Below are positions 34,385 through 42,770 of a stretch of DNA of 64,000 nucleotides, piece after piece (the first letter of the stretch is position 1; each line of letters begins with the position of its first letter). A program made the position numbers and the translations under genes. The stretch lies in assembly GCF_004346095.1 (NCBI RefSeq), contig NZ_SLZV01000003.1, positions 1 to 64,000 on the forward strand. The letters run 5' to 3'. Source of the stretch: Faecalimonas umbilicata. Its GTDB lineage: Bacteria; Bacillota; Clostridia; Lachnospirales; Lachnospiraceae. The notes beneath the pieces were generated by a model. That model was not told the origin of the DNA. It searched no databases and saw nothing but the letters and a program-made list of their open reading frames with translations.

Positions 34385-34771
34385 CTACGTTAAAAATGCA
34401 TGAATCGTCTCCAACAGTGCCAGCAGGATCGGCATGCCAAGCGCCAATATCGTCAGTTTACTGAAAATCTCAATCTGGGATGCCACCGTCTGATAGCCGG
34501 CATCTTTGCAGATTCCAGAGGAAAATTCCGCTGCATAAGTGATTCCCACCATCTTTAGCAGTGTACCAATATACGCCCGGTCAATGGTGATCATATCTCC
34601 AATTGCACGAAGCGTCTCAAGGATAATCTCCAGTCTCCCTACAATATTCAGAAAAATGAAAATGCTGACCGCCACACTCAGGTAGATGCCATACTCAGAT
34701 TTTCCATTTTTAAACTGAATCGCAAGCAGCGCGCCCGCCACACCCACAAGTCCAATCTGTACTGCATTCAA
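34385..34771 (-). CDS. spoIIIAD: Stage III sporulation protein AD
   Basis: The 128-residue membrane protein has four predicted helices and the conserved MVGITYAAEFSSGICKDAG stretch (about 73-91) of the AC/AD family. It starts with TTG behind GGGGGA. It resembles the export-gate-like proteins of the SpoIIIA complex. Confidence 0.92.
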   Translation of the reverse strand: MNAVQIGLVGVAGALLAIQFKNGKSEYGIYLSVAVSIFIFLNIVGRLEIILETLRAIGDMITIDRAYIGTLLKMVGITYAAEFSSGICKDAGYQTVASQIEIFSKLTILALGMPILLALLETIHAFLT

Positions 34772-34794
34772 CTCGTATCCCCCTTCTCCATCTC

Positions 34795-34989
34795 TTATAA
34801 GGAAAATAGCTGCTCAATGGAATGAAACAGTTCCTGAATATAGGGAAGAATCCAAAACAGTACGAGCAGAAGCCCTGCAAGACTTGTCAGAAATGCCTGT
34901 TCCTCCCGGCCACTGTGTTTTAATACCTGACATAGTACCGAGACGAGGATCCCGACTGCCGCAATCTTAAAAATAAGCTGAACACTCAT
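34795..34989 (-). CDS. spoIIIAC: Stage III sporulation protein AC
   Basis: SpoIIIAC is a 64-residue protein with two transmembrane helices, here about 5-22 and 32-52, joined by LKHSGREEQAFL as in other members. The ATG has GGGAGG a few bases upstream. It belongs to the membrane core of the SpoIIIA complex. Confidence 0.92.
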   Translation of the reverse strand: MSVQLIFKIAAVGILVSVLCQVLKHSGREEQAFLTSLAGLLLVLFWILPYIQELFHSIEQLFSL

Positions 34990-35001
34990 GTACTCCTCCC
35001 A

Positions 35002-35523
35002 CTAGATCAATAAAATTGTAATAAAAATCCCACTCATCACACCGAGACAGCTGCATAGTTTCTGCTTCGCAGCCAGTCCTTCCCGCACGTCTTGTACTTC
35101 CACCTTCAGTTGTTCCAGATACAGATCGATCGCCCCTTCCTGGGCATGTCCGCCGAGATACCCGATACTATTTCCAAATTCTTTTAATTCTTCTAACTCT
35201 TCCCTCGTAAGCTTTGTTGTGCAAAGTCGCTCTTCCACCGCACAAGACCATATTTCGGCAAAGGAACTTCCCGCACGTCTTGCAAGCTGTCCGGATACCT
35301 GTGTCAAAAACAAGCAGTACGGCGCCTTTACTTTTCTTGAAATGCGGGCAAATGCTTCCTCAAGCGGTGCGTGCGTGTATGCGATTTCTTCTTTTAACAA
35401 CAAAAGGATCCTCCGCAGCCATTTCAGATCGTTCAGATGTCGTTTGAGATCAGCCGCCGTCAGATACCCGATTCCACTCGTCCCAAGAACGATCAAGATA
35501 ATTCCGATTCCTTTCACATGCAT
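35002..35523 (-). CDS. spoIIIAB: Stage III sporulation protein AB
   Basis: The 173-residue protein has a membrane helix at each end (about 4-20 and 155-172) and a helical soluble core with LLKEEIAYTHAPLEEAFARI (about 42-61), the pattern shared with type II secretion GspF-like proteins. It overlaps spoIIIAA by ten bases and presumably couples to that ATPase. Confidence 0.92.
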   Translation of the reverse strand: MHVKGIGIILIVLGTSGIGYLTAADLKRHLNDLKWLRRILLLLKEEIAYTHAPLEEAFARISRKVKAPYCLFLTQVSGQLARRAGSSFAEIWSCAVEERLCTTKLTREELEELKEFGNSIGYLGGHAQEGAIDLYLEQLKVEVQDVREGLAAKQKLCSCLGVMSGIFITILLI

Positions 35524-36479
35524 GCCCCCTTCTCGTATTGTTCTCGGTAAAGCAGTGTTCCTCTTTCATCATAAATTCCTTCTACCTCTCCGATATGAAT
35601 CCCATTTTTCAAAACAACGTAACGACCAAACCTCTTTTTCTGAATCAGCTGCTGCAGCACAGGTTTCTTTTGCACCTCTGCCATCGATGTGCCATGAACA
35701 GTTGCCAGCATACGGCATCCGCAATGCATTGCGTACTCCATCGCATGAATATCCTCCGGCGCCCCGATCTCATCGACTGCAAGTATTTTGGGAGCCATCG
35801 ACCGAATCAACATGAGCATTCCCTCTGCCTTGGGACATCCATCTAAAATATCCGTGCGGATCCCAAGCTCATTCTGTGCAATCCCAAGATGACATGCCCC
35901 CAGTTCTGAGCGTTCATCGACCACGCCTACACTTTCCCCCTGAATCCATCGATTTCCGTCTGAAATCTGACGGATCAAATCCCGCAGCAATGTTGTCTTC
36001 CCACATCCCGGAGGGGAAATGATCAGCGTGTGGTACAGCTGTTGATCGTATGTAAGATACGGCAATACTTTCCCTGCACAGTCCTTTACCTCATGTGCCA
36101 CCCGGATGTTGACGGATGAAATATACTGGATATTCTTTATCGTTCCCTGATCCATAATCACTTTTCCTGCCATTCCTACCCGATGTCCTCCTTCCACTGT
36201 CAGAAATCCCTGTCGCAGCTCCTCTTCAAAAGCATATAAAGAATAGCTGCTGATATAATCTACCGTCTCGCGCATTTCTGTCTTCGTGACAAGATGCGGT
36301 TTTCCATTCCGCTTTGGAATCCTCTCTTTTCCACGGATATTTAAGATTACCGGACTTCCTACACGAAGACGGATCTCCTGAAGTCCTTCCATGTCTATCT
36401 CTTCCTGGCTGATCAGTTCCTGAATCTCTCTTGCAAGAATCTGCAGCACCTGACTGTTTTTTCCGATTGCTCTGTTCAT
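35514..36479 (-). CDS. spoIIIAA: Stage III sporulation protein AA (ATPase)
   Basis: SpoIIIAA is the secretion-type ATPase of the SpoIIIA channel that links mother cell and forespore. The 321-residue protein has Walker A SPPGCGKTTLLRD (about 155-167), the Asp-box region AVDEIGAPEDIHAME and the downstream LATVHGTSMAEV. It is the first gene of spoIIIAA-AH and has a candidate sigma-E promoter. All eight genes are present and intact. Confidence 0.95.
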   Translation of the reverse strand: MNRAIGKNSQVLQILAREIQELISQEEIDMEGLQEIRLRVGSPVILNIRGKERIPKRNGKPHLVTKTEMRETVDYISSYSLYAFEEELRQGFLTVEGGHRVGMAGKVIMDQGTIKNIQYISSVNIRVAHEVKDCAGKVLPYLTYDQQLYHTLIISPPGCGKTTLLRDLIRQISDGNRWIQGESVGVVDERSELGACHLGIAQNELGIRTDILDGCPKAEGMLMLIRSMAPKILAVDEIGAPEDIHAMEYAMHCGCRMLATVHGTSMAEVQKKPVLQQLIQKKRFGRYVVLKNGIHIGEVEGIYDERGTLLYREQYEKGACM

Positions 36480-36499
36480 CTTTGTCCACCTCTTAAAAC

Positions 36500-36526
36500 A
36501 GTATATGAGAAACTTGTCTGTTTAGA
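36500..36526 (-). promoter_or_regulatory. Candidate sigma-E promoter of spoIIIAA
   Basis: The minus strand reads TCTAAA (36521-36526), 13 bases, then CATATACT (36500-36507), 20 bases upstream of spoIIIAA. This resembles the sigma-E pattern (A-rich -35, CATAnnnT -10). In Bacillus spoIIIA is sigma-E dependent. Confidence 0.5.
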
Positions 36527-36581
36527 ACCAGATTCTCACACGGAATGTATTTCGATAAGAGTCCGAAGAACTTTTCTATGC

Positions 36582-36622
36582 AAAAAAGACTCTGCACAGA
36601 TTTCCCTGTACGGAGTCTTTTT
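36582..36622 (-). terminator. Intrinsic terminator after pnp
   Basis: GACTCCGTACAG pairs with CTGTGCAGAGTC on the minus strand with one internal irregularity, followed by TTTTTT. A shorter T tract on the other strand makes it partly bidirectional. Confidence 0.8.
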
Positions 36623-36646
36623 CGTATATTTATAAAATTCAACTTC

Positions 36647-38734
36647 TTATTCTGCTACATCTTTGATGGAGAAGCTCATTCTTCCCATCTTATCTTTTCC
36701 TAAGCAGACTACTTTGACTTTATCGCCAAGTGTCAGAACATCTTCTACATTTTTGATGCGCTCTTTGGAAATCTTGGAAATGTGTACCATTCCTTCTTTA
36801 CCCGGAGCAAATTCTACAAACGCTCCAAATTCTTTGATGCTTACGACTTTTCCTTCCAGCACCTGTCCGGCTTCAAAGTCTGTGACAATGATCGCAATCA
36901 TCTTCATCGCTTCTTCCATCGCCTCTGCATCTACACCGCATACAGACACTGCACCGTCATCTGTAATATCAATCTTCACACCAGTCTGTTCAATGATCGC
37001 ATTGATCGTCTTTCCGCGCTGTCCGACAACATCACCAATCTTTGCAGGATCAATCTGCATCTGACGGATCTTCGGAGCGTACGGTCCAACAGAAGCACGC
37101 GGCTCTGCAATCGCCTTGCTCATTACTTCATCTAAAATATAAGTTCTTGCTTTCTTTGTGCATGCAATTGCTTCCTCGATGATCGGTCTTGTCAATCCGT
37201 GAATCTTAATATCCATCTGGATTGCTGTGATACCTTTATGTGTTCCGGCAACCTTAAAGTCCATATCTCCAAAGAAGTCTTCGAGTCCCTGGATATCTGT
37301 CAGAACGATATAGTCATCGTCTGTCTCCCCTGTCACAAGACCTGCGGAAATTCCTGCCACTGCTGATTTGATCGGAACACCTGCTGCCATCAGCGACATG
37401 CTGGATGCACATACACTTGCCTGGGAAGTAGAACCATTTGATTCAAATGTCTCTGATACTGTACGGATCGCATACGGGAACTCGGCCTCGCTTGGAAGTA
37501 CCGGTACGAGCGCTCTCTCTGCAAGCGCACCATGTCCGATCTCACGACGTCCCGGTCCTCTTGACGGCTTTGTCTCACCAACAGAGTATGACGGGAAGTT
37601 ATAGTGGTGCATATATCTCTTGGAAGTCTCTGCCTCATCAAGACCGTCAATTCTCTGCGCCTCTGAGAGCGGTGCAAGTGTTGTAATAGTACAGATCTGT
37701 GTCTGACCTCTTGTAAACATTGCGGAACCGTGTACTCTCGGAATCAAATCAGTCTCTGCTGCAAGCGGTCTGATCTGATCGATCGCTCTTCCATCCGGAC
37801 GCTTGTGATCTTTTAAGATCATCTTGCGGACAGTCTTCTTCTGATACTGATATAATGCTTCTCCTAAGAGTTCCAGCCACTCTTCGTTCTCTGCAAATGC
37901 TTCTTCTAACTTCTCACGGATCACGCGGATATTTTCTTCTCTGACTTGTTTTTCATCTGTGAATACCGCTTCTTCCATCTCTTCCGGTGTCACGATCTCT
38001 TTGATCGCCTCAAACAATTCTTCCGGCACTGCACAGCTTGTGTATGCATGCTTTTCTTTTCCACACTCTGCCACGATCGTATCGATGAACTTGATCACTT
38101 CCTGGTTCACTTCATGCGCCGCAAAGATCGCCTCGATCATCTTCGCCTCCGGCACTTCATTTGCACCTGCCTCGATCATAATGACCTTATCTCTTGTGGA
38201 AGCAACTGTCAACTGCAGATCAGAAACCGCTCTCTGTGCCGCATTCGGATTGAATACAAACTCTCCGTCGATCAGTCCTACCTGTGTAGTAGAAGTAGGC
38301 CCATCAAACGGGATGTCAGAGATTGCTGTGGCGATCGCAGAACCTAACATTGCTGTCAGTTCCGGGCTGCAGTCCGGATCCACAGACAATACGAGGTTAT
38401 TTAATGTCACATCGTTTCTGTAATCCTTTGGAAACAGAGGTCTCATCGGTCTGTCAATGACACGAGATGTTAAGATCGCATTTTCAGACGCTTTCCCTTC
38501 TCTCTTGTTAAACCCTCCCGGGATCTTTCCTACCGCATATAATTTCTCTTCATACTCAACGGAGAGCGGGAAGAAATCGATGCCCTCTCTCGGTTTTTCA
38601 GATGCTGTCGCTGTCGATAATACAACCGTCTCTCCATAGTGCATCAAAGCCGCACCATTGGCCTGTGCTGCCACTCTGCCTACATCGACACGCAGAGTTC
38701 TTCCGGCTAATTCCATTTCAAATTTTTTAAACAT
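36647..38734 (-). CDS. pnp: Polynucleotide phosphorylase
   Basis: PNPase degrades RNA 3' to 5' with phosphate. The 695-residue protein has two RNase PH domains (with KRYMHHYNFPSYSVGETKPS-type active-site sequence near 400), then a KH domain (GDVVGQRGKTINAI) and a C-terminal S1 domain (GKVVSIKEFGAFVEFAPGKE). The start at 38734 follows AAGGAG. It lies downstream of rpsO, the nearly universal rpsO-pnp order, but a terminator lies between them. Confidence 0.97.
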   Translation of the reverse strand: MFKKFEMELAGRTLRVDVGRVAAQANGAALMHYGETVVLSTATASEKPREGIDFFPLSVEYEEKLYAVGKIPGGFNKREGKASENAILTSRVIDRPMRPLFPKDYRNDVTLNNLVLSVDPDCSPELTAMLGSAIATAISDIPFDGPTSTTQVGLIDGEFVFNPNAAQRAVSDLQLTVASTRDKVIMIEAGANEVPEAKMIEAIFAAHEVNQEVIKFIDTIVAECGKEKHAYTSCAVPEELFEAIKEIVTPEEMEEAVFTDEKQVREENIRVIREKLEEAFAENEEWLELLGEALYQYQKKTVRKMILKDHKRPDGRAIDQIRPLAAETDLIPRVHGSAMFTRGQTQICTITTLAPLSEAQRIDGLDEAETSKRYMHHYNFPSYSVGETKPSRGPGRREIGHGALAERALVPVLPSEAEFPYAIRTVSETFESNGSTSQASVCASSMSLMAAGVPIKSAVAGISAGLVTGETDDDYIVLTDIQGLEDFFGDMDFKVAGTHKGITAIQMDIKIHGLTRPIIEEAIACTKKARTYILDEVMSKAIAEPRASVGPYAPKIRQMQIDPAKIGDVVGQRGKTINAIIEQTGVKIDITDDGAVSVCGVDAEAMEEAMKMIAIIVTDFEAGQVLEGKVVSIKEFGAFVEFAPGKEGMVHISKISKERIKNVEDVLTLGDKVKVVCLGKDKMGRMSFSIKDVAE

Positions 38735-38754
38735 ACTGTTCTCCTTTTCTTCGC

Positions 38755-38871
38755 CGGCAGGCTGTACCGAAACTACTGAAAAATACATTTCTGCTTTGGA
38801 CGCTGTCAACACTGCTGACAGTTCCTGCGGAAATATGCTTTTCAGTGGTCTCGGCTCATACTTTCCTGCCG
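38755..38871 (-). promoter_or_regulatory. 117-nt hairpin in the pnp leader
   Basis: Starting 20 bases before the pnp start, CGGCAGG pairs with CCTGCCG (38865-38871 with 38755-38761). TCGG/CCGA, an 11-bp block around TTTTCAGT/ACTGAAAA, a 10-of-11-bp block and a 6-bp tip CTGTCA/TGACAG stack inside. No U tract follows, so it is not a terminator. A long leader stem cut by RNase III controls pnp in E. coli; the same logic here is inference. Confidence 0.65.
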
Positions 38872-38921
38872 TTTTTCATAAACTTCTGCACCGAATGTTT
38901 TTCATCCGGCACTTGTAACTG

Positions 38922-38952
38922 AAAACAAGGGATGGCACGAATAACCATCCCC
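38922..38952 (-). terminator. Intrinsic terminator after rpsO
   Basis: GGGATGG and CCATCCC (7 bp, about nine-base loop) followed by TTGTTTTC on the minus strand, 20 bases after the rpsO stop. Confidence 0.7.
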
Positions 38953-38969
38953 TGCTAAAATCACTTTGA

Positions 38970-39236
38970 TTATTTTCTAAGTCCTAAACGTTCAATTAAA
39001 GAACGGTATCTTTCAATATCAGTTTTCTTTAAGTAAGCAAGTAAGCCTCTTCTCTGACCTACCATTTTAAGAAGACCTCTTCTTGAATGATGATCCTTTG
39101 GATTTGCTTTAAAGTGATCTGTTAATTCATTGATTCTTGCTGTTAAGATTGCGATCTGAACTTCCGGTGAACCTGTATCTCCTTCTGTTCTTCCGTATTC
39201 TGCAATAATAGCCTGTTTCTTTTCTTTTGCGATCAT
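38970..39236 (-). CDS. rpsO: 30S ribosomal protein uS15
   Basis: uS15 is an 88-residue primary 16S rRNA binder of the central domain. The sequence has the conserved [20 protein letters not shown] (about 19-38) and [20 protein letters not shown] in shorter pieces. AGGAGGATCATCAC precedes the ATG. It has its own promoter and a structured leader. Confidence 0.98.
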   Translation of the reverse strand: MIAKEKKQAIIAEYGRTEGDTGSPEVQIAILTARINELTDHFKANPKDHHSRRGLLKMVGQRRGLLAYLKKTDIERYRSLIERLGLRK

Positions 39237-39275
39237 GTGATGATCCTCCTTTATTCTTTCTTATTATTAATATTT

Positions 39276-39329
39276 GAGCGCCAGATATTAAGTAACGGTT
39301 GGAGTCTTCCAGTTACCGGATATCGGCTC
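39276..39329 (-). promoter_or_regulatory. Hairpin in the rpsO leader (possible S15 autoregulatory site)
   Basis: GAGC/GCTC, GATAT/ATATC, GTAAC/GTTAC and GGA/TCC pair in register over 54 bases between promoter and rpsO. S15 represses its own mRNA through leader structures in several phyla; this hairpin is a candidate, not matched to a known class. Confidence 0.45.
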
Positions 39330-39343
39330 GTAAATCCTTAGTT

Positions 39344-39372
39344 AGATTAGCATAATTGAATTTGTTTTTCAA
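39344..39372 (-). promoter_or_regulatory. Promoter of rpsO
   Basis: TTGAAA (39367-39372), 17-bp spacer, and an extended -10 TGC-TAATCT (hexamer 39344-39349). Confidence 0.65.
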
Positions 39373-39424
39373 GATTTATTTTCAATTTTCTTTTCTTTTC
39401 TCAGTTTTCGTCACTATGCACAAT

Positions 39425-40339
39425 TCACAGTTCCCTGCGTTTAATCGCTGCAATATCTGCTTCCATCTGGCTTTTCAGCTCCTCCACAGAGGCAAACTTG
39501 CGCTCCGGCCGCACAAACGAGAGCAGTTCTACTTGGATGGTCTGTCCGTAGGTTTCTCTGTCGAACGAAAAAACATTGACTTCTAAAATCAATTTTCCAT
39601 CCGCATCCACAGTCGGCTTATTGCCAAGGTTCCCAATCCCTTGATAATAGTTCCCATCAATCCGCACACGGCACGCATAGACGCCGTTTGGCGGCGCCAG
39701 CTTTCCGATATCCGGAGTGATATTCATCGTCGGAATCCCAAGCTTTCTCCCAAGCTTTCTGCCATGCTCCACCACACCACTCATTGCATACGGATATCCA
39801 AGCAATTCTCTTGCCACTTCCATATGTCCGGCGCGGACTTCTTCTTTGATATAAGTACTGCTGATTTCTCTGCCCTGATACAGTTCTTTGTCCACGACTT
39901 CCAGCTCGTATCCATATATCCCTGCATACTGCTTCAGCATATGAATATCTCCGCGTTTCTCATGTCCAAAATGAAAATCTGTCCCGACCGCAATATACGC
40001 TGCATGGAACTGATCCACCAGCACTTCTTTGATGAACGTCTCTGCTTCCATGCCGGATATCTCCTCCGTAAATGGACAGTCAATCAGATAATCTGTCTGT
40101 CCATCGAGATGCTCATACCGTTCTTTCCCGGTCATCAGACTTTTCTTCTGTTTGCCCAGTCGTTCATAGAGCGGAGCCATGTCAAATGCAAAGACAACAC
40201 TTACCACCTCTTTGGATGCATGTGCCTTCACACGGCTGACCAGTTTCTGATGGCCTCTGTGCAGGCCGTCAAATTTCCCCAGTGTCACTGCAGCTTTTCT
40301 CTGTTCCTGATAGCATTCTAGTTCTCTTACATACTGCAT
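39425..40339 (-). CDS. ribF: Bifunctional riboflavin kinase / FAD synthetase
   Basis: RibF phosphorylates riboflavin to FMN and adenylylates it to FAD. The 304-residue protein has the FAD-synthetase N-terminal domain (TLGKFDGLHRGHQKLV, about 20-35; ISSTYIKEEV) and the C-terminal kinase domain with KLGIPTMNITPDIGKLAPPNG-type sequence in shorter pieces. It is the last gene of the rimP-nusA-infB operon, downstream of truB by 38 bases, a standard arrangement. Confidence 0.96.
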   Translation of the reverse strand: MQYVRELECYQEQRKAAVTLGKFDGLHRGHQKLVSRVKAHASKEVVSVVFAFDMAPLYERLGKQKKSLMTGKERYEHLDGQTDYLIDCPFTEEISGMEAETFIKEVLVDQFHAAYIAVGTDFHFGHEKRGDIHMLKQYAGIYGYELEVVDKELYQGREISSTYIKEEVRAGHMEVARELLGYPYAMSGVVEHGRKLGRKLGIPTMNITPDIGKLAPPNGVYACRVRIDGNYYQGIGNLGNKPTVDADGKLILEVNVFSFDRETYGQTIQVELLSFVRPERKFASVEELKSQMEADIAAIKRREL

Positions 40340-40377
40340 GTCATTTCCTCTTCTATCCTTATCCGTATTGTGAGATT

Positions 40378-41283
40378 TTACTTTTCGTAGAACATCTTCT
40401 CGAGCCGGAACATCTTTTCCTCCTGACGGTAGCGATAAATTCCGACAAACACTCCCTGCGCATCGTACACCCGCACCCGTTCTTCCGGCTCATACTTCTC
40501 TCTTTTCTTTACAAAAGAAAGGGAAAATGGATTGCCGTTGTACAGATACTGGTTTCCAGCCTCTTTCACATCCACACTCCTGCATTCTGGAAACATGGCA
40601 TCGATGGGAATGATTGCCTCCATCAGCGTCCCGTCCTGCTTCTTCTTTTCAATCTCACCTAACGTCAGGCTATCTCCCAGCTCAAAACGACTTACTTTTG
40701 TCCGAAGCAGTGATTCCATACAAGCCCCACATCCAAGTTTTTCCCCAATGTCATGACAAAGTGTGCGGATGTAAGTCCCCTTTGAGCAAGATACTTCCAT
40801 CGTCACTCGAGGCAGATCTATCTCCATGATCTCAATGCTGTGGATCTGGACCGGTCTCGCCTTCCGCTCAACTGTCTTTCCTTCCCTTGCCAGTTCATAA
40901 AGCTTCTTTCCCCCGACTTTCAATGCGGAATACATCGGCGGAACCTGCTCATAATTCCCGACAAACTTCTGAATACATGCAGTTACCTCTTCGACTGTAA
41001 GCGATGCGGTATCTTTTTTCTCCAGCACTTCTCCGGAACTATCCTGTGTATCTGTGACAGTCCCAAGCAGCATCACCGCCCGGTATGTCTTATCCTTATC
41101 CGTCAACAGATCACAGAGTTTTGTCCCTTTCCCAAGGCATACCGGCAGAACTCCTGTCGCATCCGGATCGAGTGTCCCGGTATGGCCGATCTTTTTCTGA
41201 CCTAAAATCCCTCTGAGCTTTGCCACGACGTCGTGAGAAGTAAACCCTTTTTCTTTATATACATTGATCACTCCGTGTATCAT
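40378..41283 (-). CDS. truB: tRNA pseudouridine-55 synthase
   Basis: TruB makes pseudouridine 55 in the T-loop of tRNAs. The 301-residue protein has GTLDPDATGVLPV (about 36-48) with the catalytic Asp-39, and SCSKGTYIRTLCHDIGEKLG in the second half. It lies between the DHH phosphoesterase and ribF. Confidence 0.97.
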   Translation of the reverse strand: MIHGVINVYKEKGFTSHDVVAKLRGILGQKKIGHTGTLDPDATGVLPVCLGKGTKLCDLLTDKDKTYRAVMLLGTVTDTQDSSGEVLEKKDTASLTVEEVTACIQKFVGNYEQVPPMYSALKVGGKKLYELAREGKTVERKARPVQIHSIEIMEIDLPRVTMEVSCSKGTYIRTLCHDIGEKLGCGACMESLLRTKVSRFELGDSLTLGEIEKKKQDGTLMEAIIPIDAMFPECRSVDVKEAGNQYLYNGNPFSLSFVKKREKYEPEERVRVYDAQGVFVGIYRYRQEEKMFRLEKMFYEK

Positions 41284-41325
41284 CTGTCTTCTGCCTTTCT
41301 TTTCTCCATTTTCTTTTGTCTGTTT

Positions 41326-42270
41326 CTAGAGCTGTTTTTGGATTTCTTCTACCAACCGGGAAAGAATTTCTTCTGCGCTTCCTTTCATGGTAACACCTGC
41401 CGCTTTCTTATGACCACCACCGCCAAATTGCTGTGCGATCCGGCTGACATCTACTTCACCCGTTGCCCGCAGACTGACTTTAAACTCATGATGAGATAAT
41501 TCATAGAGAAAAATCGCCACTTCAACCCCTTTCGTCACGCGAAGCTGACTGACGATCCCATCCAATTCTTTTGGTTTTACTCCATAAACATCCATCTCTT
41601 CTTTTGTCAAAAAGGATGCGATACATTTCCCATCAAGAAGCAGTTTGCTGTCCAGCAGTGCCTTCCCAAGCACTTGATTCTGTACATAAGATTTCTGATA
41701 AAAAGTACGGTCAATGATTCCGGAGTAGTCAATGCCTTTCCGCATCAGTTCGGCTGCCGCCTCCATCGTCTCCGGCGCAGTGCAGGAATACTGAAATACC
41801 CCAGTGTCATGTACAATACCAAGGTACAGACATTCTGCGATCTCCTTTGTAATCTTTTCTTTGTCTAACAGACGATACACCAACTCCGAAGTAGAACTTG
41901 CATCCGGGTCGATCTCATTTTCATCAGCGAATGCCTGATTGCTGATGTGGTGGTCGATGCACGCTGTCCGTCCTGCCTGCTCATAGAGCATTTTGGAAAA
42001 TCCAAGACGATCCGAATCGCCGCAGTCCAAAAGAATGAAAAGATCATAGGTTTCTGTCTCTGTGACTTCCGAACGGATATCTGCTGCCGCACCGATAAAC
42101 CGAAAAGAATCCGGCACCGGCTCCAAGTAAACATCCACTGTAATCTCCGGGTAATTTTTCTGAAGATACTGATACAATCCGAGTGTAGAACCGACACAGT
42201 CTCCATCCGGGCGGACATGTCCGCCTAGCGCCACACGGCGGACTCCCTGCAATAATCTTTCTAATTCCAT
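41326..42270 (-). CDS. nrnA: DHH-family nanoRNase / pAp phosphatase (NrnA-like)
   Basis: NrnA-type enzymes degrade very short RNAs and 3'-phosphoadenosine-5'-phosphate. The 314-residue protein has LGGHVRPDGDCVGS (about 15-28), LLDCGDSDRLG, the DHH motif IDHHISNQAF and the DHHA1 C-terminal motif GGGHKKAAGV. The position between rbfA and truB is the standard Firmicutes one. Confidence 0.93.
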   Translation of the reverse strand: MELERLLQGVRRVALGGHVRPDGDCVGSTLGLYQYLQKNYPEITVDVYLEPVPDSFRFIGAAADIRSEVTETETYDLFILLDCGDSDRLGFSKMLYEQAGRTACIDHHISNQAFADENEIDPDASSTSELVYRLLDKEKITKEIAECLYLGIVHDTGVFQYSCTAPETMEAAAELMRKGIDYSGIIDRTFYQKSYVQNQVLGKALLDSKLLLDGKCIASFLTKEEMDVYGVKPKELDGIVSQLRVTKGVEVAIFLYELSHHEFKVSLRATGEVDVSRIAQQFGGGGHKKAAGVTMKGSAEEILSRLVEEIQKQL

Positions 42271-42284
42271 ATTTTCGCTTCCCT

Positions 42285-42644
42285 CTATTTGATATCCTTT
42301 GTCACTTCGTCGATTTTCTTAGACATGCTCACGCCATATTCAATGGACTGATCCAGAACAAATTTGACTTCCGGCGTATTTCTCATATTGAGACGATGTG
42401 CCAACTCTCTGCGGATGTATCCTTCTGCGCTCTGAAGTCCTGCAACAGTATCCTGCTGTGCCTTCTCATCCCCAAGAACGCTGATATAAGCTTTACATGT
42501 CTTCAGATCCGGTGCTACTTCCACAGCAACAACCGATGTCATCGGTGCCACTCTAGGATCTTTGATCCCGTCACGAAGGATACTGCTTAATTCTCTCTGT
42601 ACTTCCATGTTGACTCTTGTATTCTTAATACTGTTCTTTCTCAT
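42285..42644 (-). CDS. rbfA: 30S ribosome-binding factor A
   Basis: RbfA helps 16S 5'-end maturation of the 30S subunit. The 119-residue KH-like protein contains RVNMEVQRELSSILRDGIKD and KAYISVLGDEKAQQDTVAGL within about residues 9-80. The start at 42644 (MRKNSIKNTRVN) follows AAAGGAGA. Between infB and rbfA many Firmicutes carry ylxP (DUF503); here that gene is missing and an inverted repeat with a small reading frame occupies the gap. Confidence 0.94.
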   Translation of the reverse strand: MRKNSIKNTRVNMEVQRELSSILRDGIKDPRVAPMTSVVAVEVAPDLKTCKAYISVLGDEKAQQDTVAGLQSAEGYIRRELAHRLNMRNTPEVKFVLDQSIEYGVSMSKKIDEVTKDIK

Positions 42645-42711
42645 CGTTGTTCTCCTTTCCATGCTTAGATGTGCCGGAAACTGCGATTTTCAGACTATAT
42701 CTCTCGGACAT
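42625..42711 (-). CDS. Candidate 28-codon ORF overlapping the rbfA start
   Basis: ATG at 42711 follows a full AAGGAGG by seven bases and opens MSERYSLKIAVSGTSKHGKE, ending at TAA 20 bases inside rbfA in another frame. The ribosome-binding site lies in the loop, and the first codons in the arm, of the inverted repeat 42676-42745. It could be a leader peptide coupling rbfA translation to infB, or an accidental frame. I do not recognise the peptide. Confidence 0.35.
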   Translation of the reverse strand: MSERYSLKIAVSGTSKHGKENNDEKEQY

Positions 42712-42745
42712 TGATCAACCTCCTTAGTCTGAAAATGCAGTTTCC
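42676..42745 (-). repeat. Near-perfect 21-bp inverted repeat between infB and rbfA
   Basis: The left arm (42676-42697) and right arm (42725-42745) pair along 21 bp with a single bulged base; the arms begin GGAAACTGC and end GCAGTTTCC. The 27-base loop of the minus-strand RNA contains AAGGAGG. There is no U tract, so it is not a simple terminator. It may be a processing or translation-control hairpin. Confidence 0.8.
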
Positions 42746-42770
42746 CCAACTTCTCTATCTTATTTTTTGC

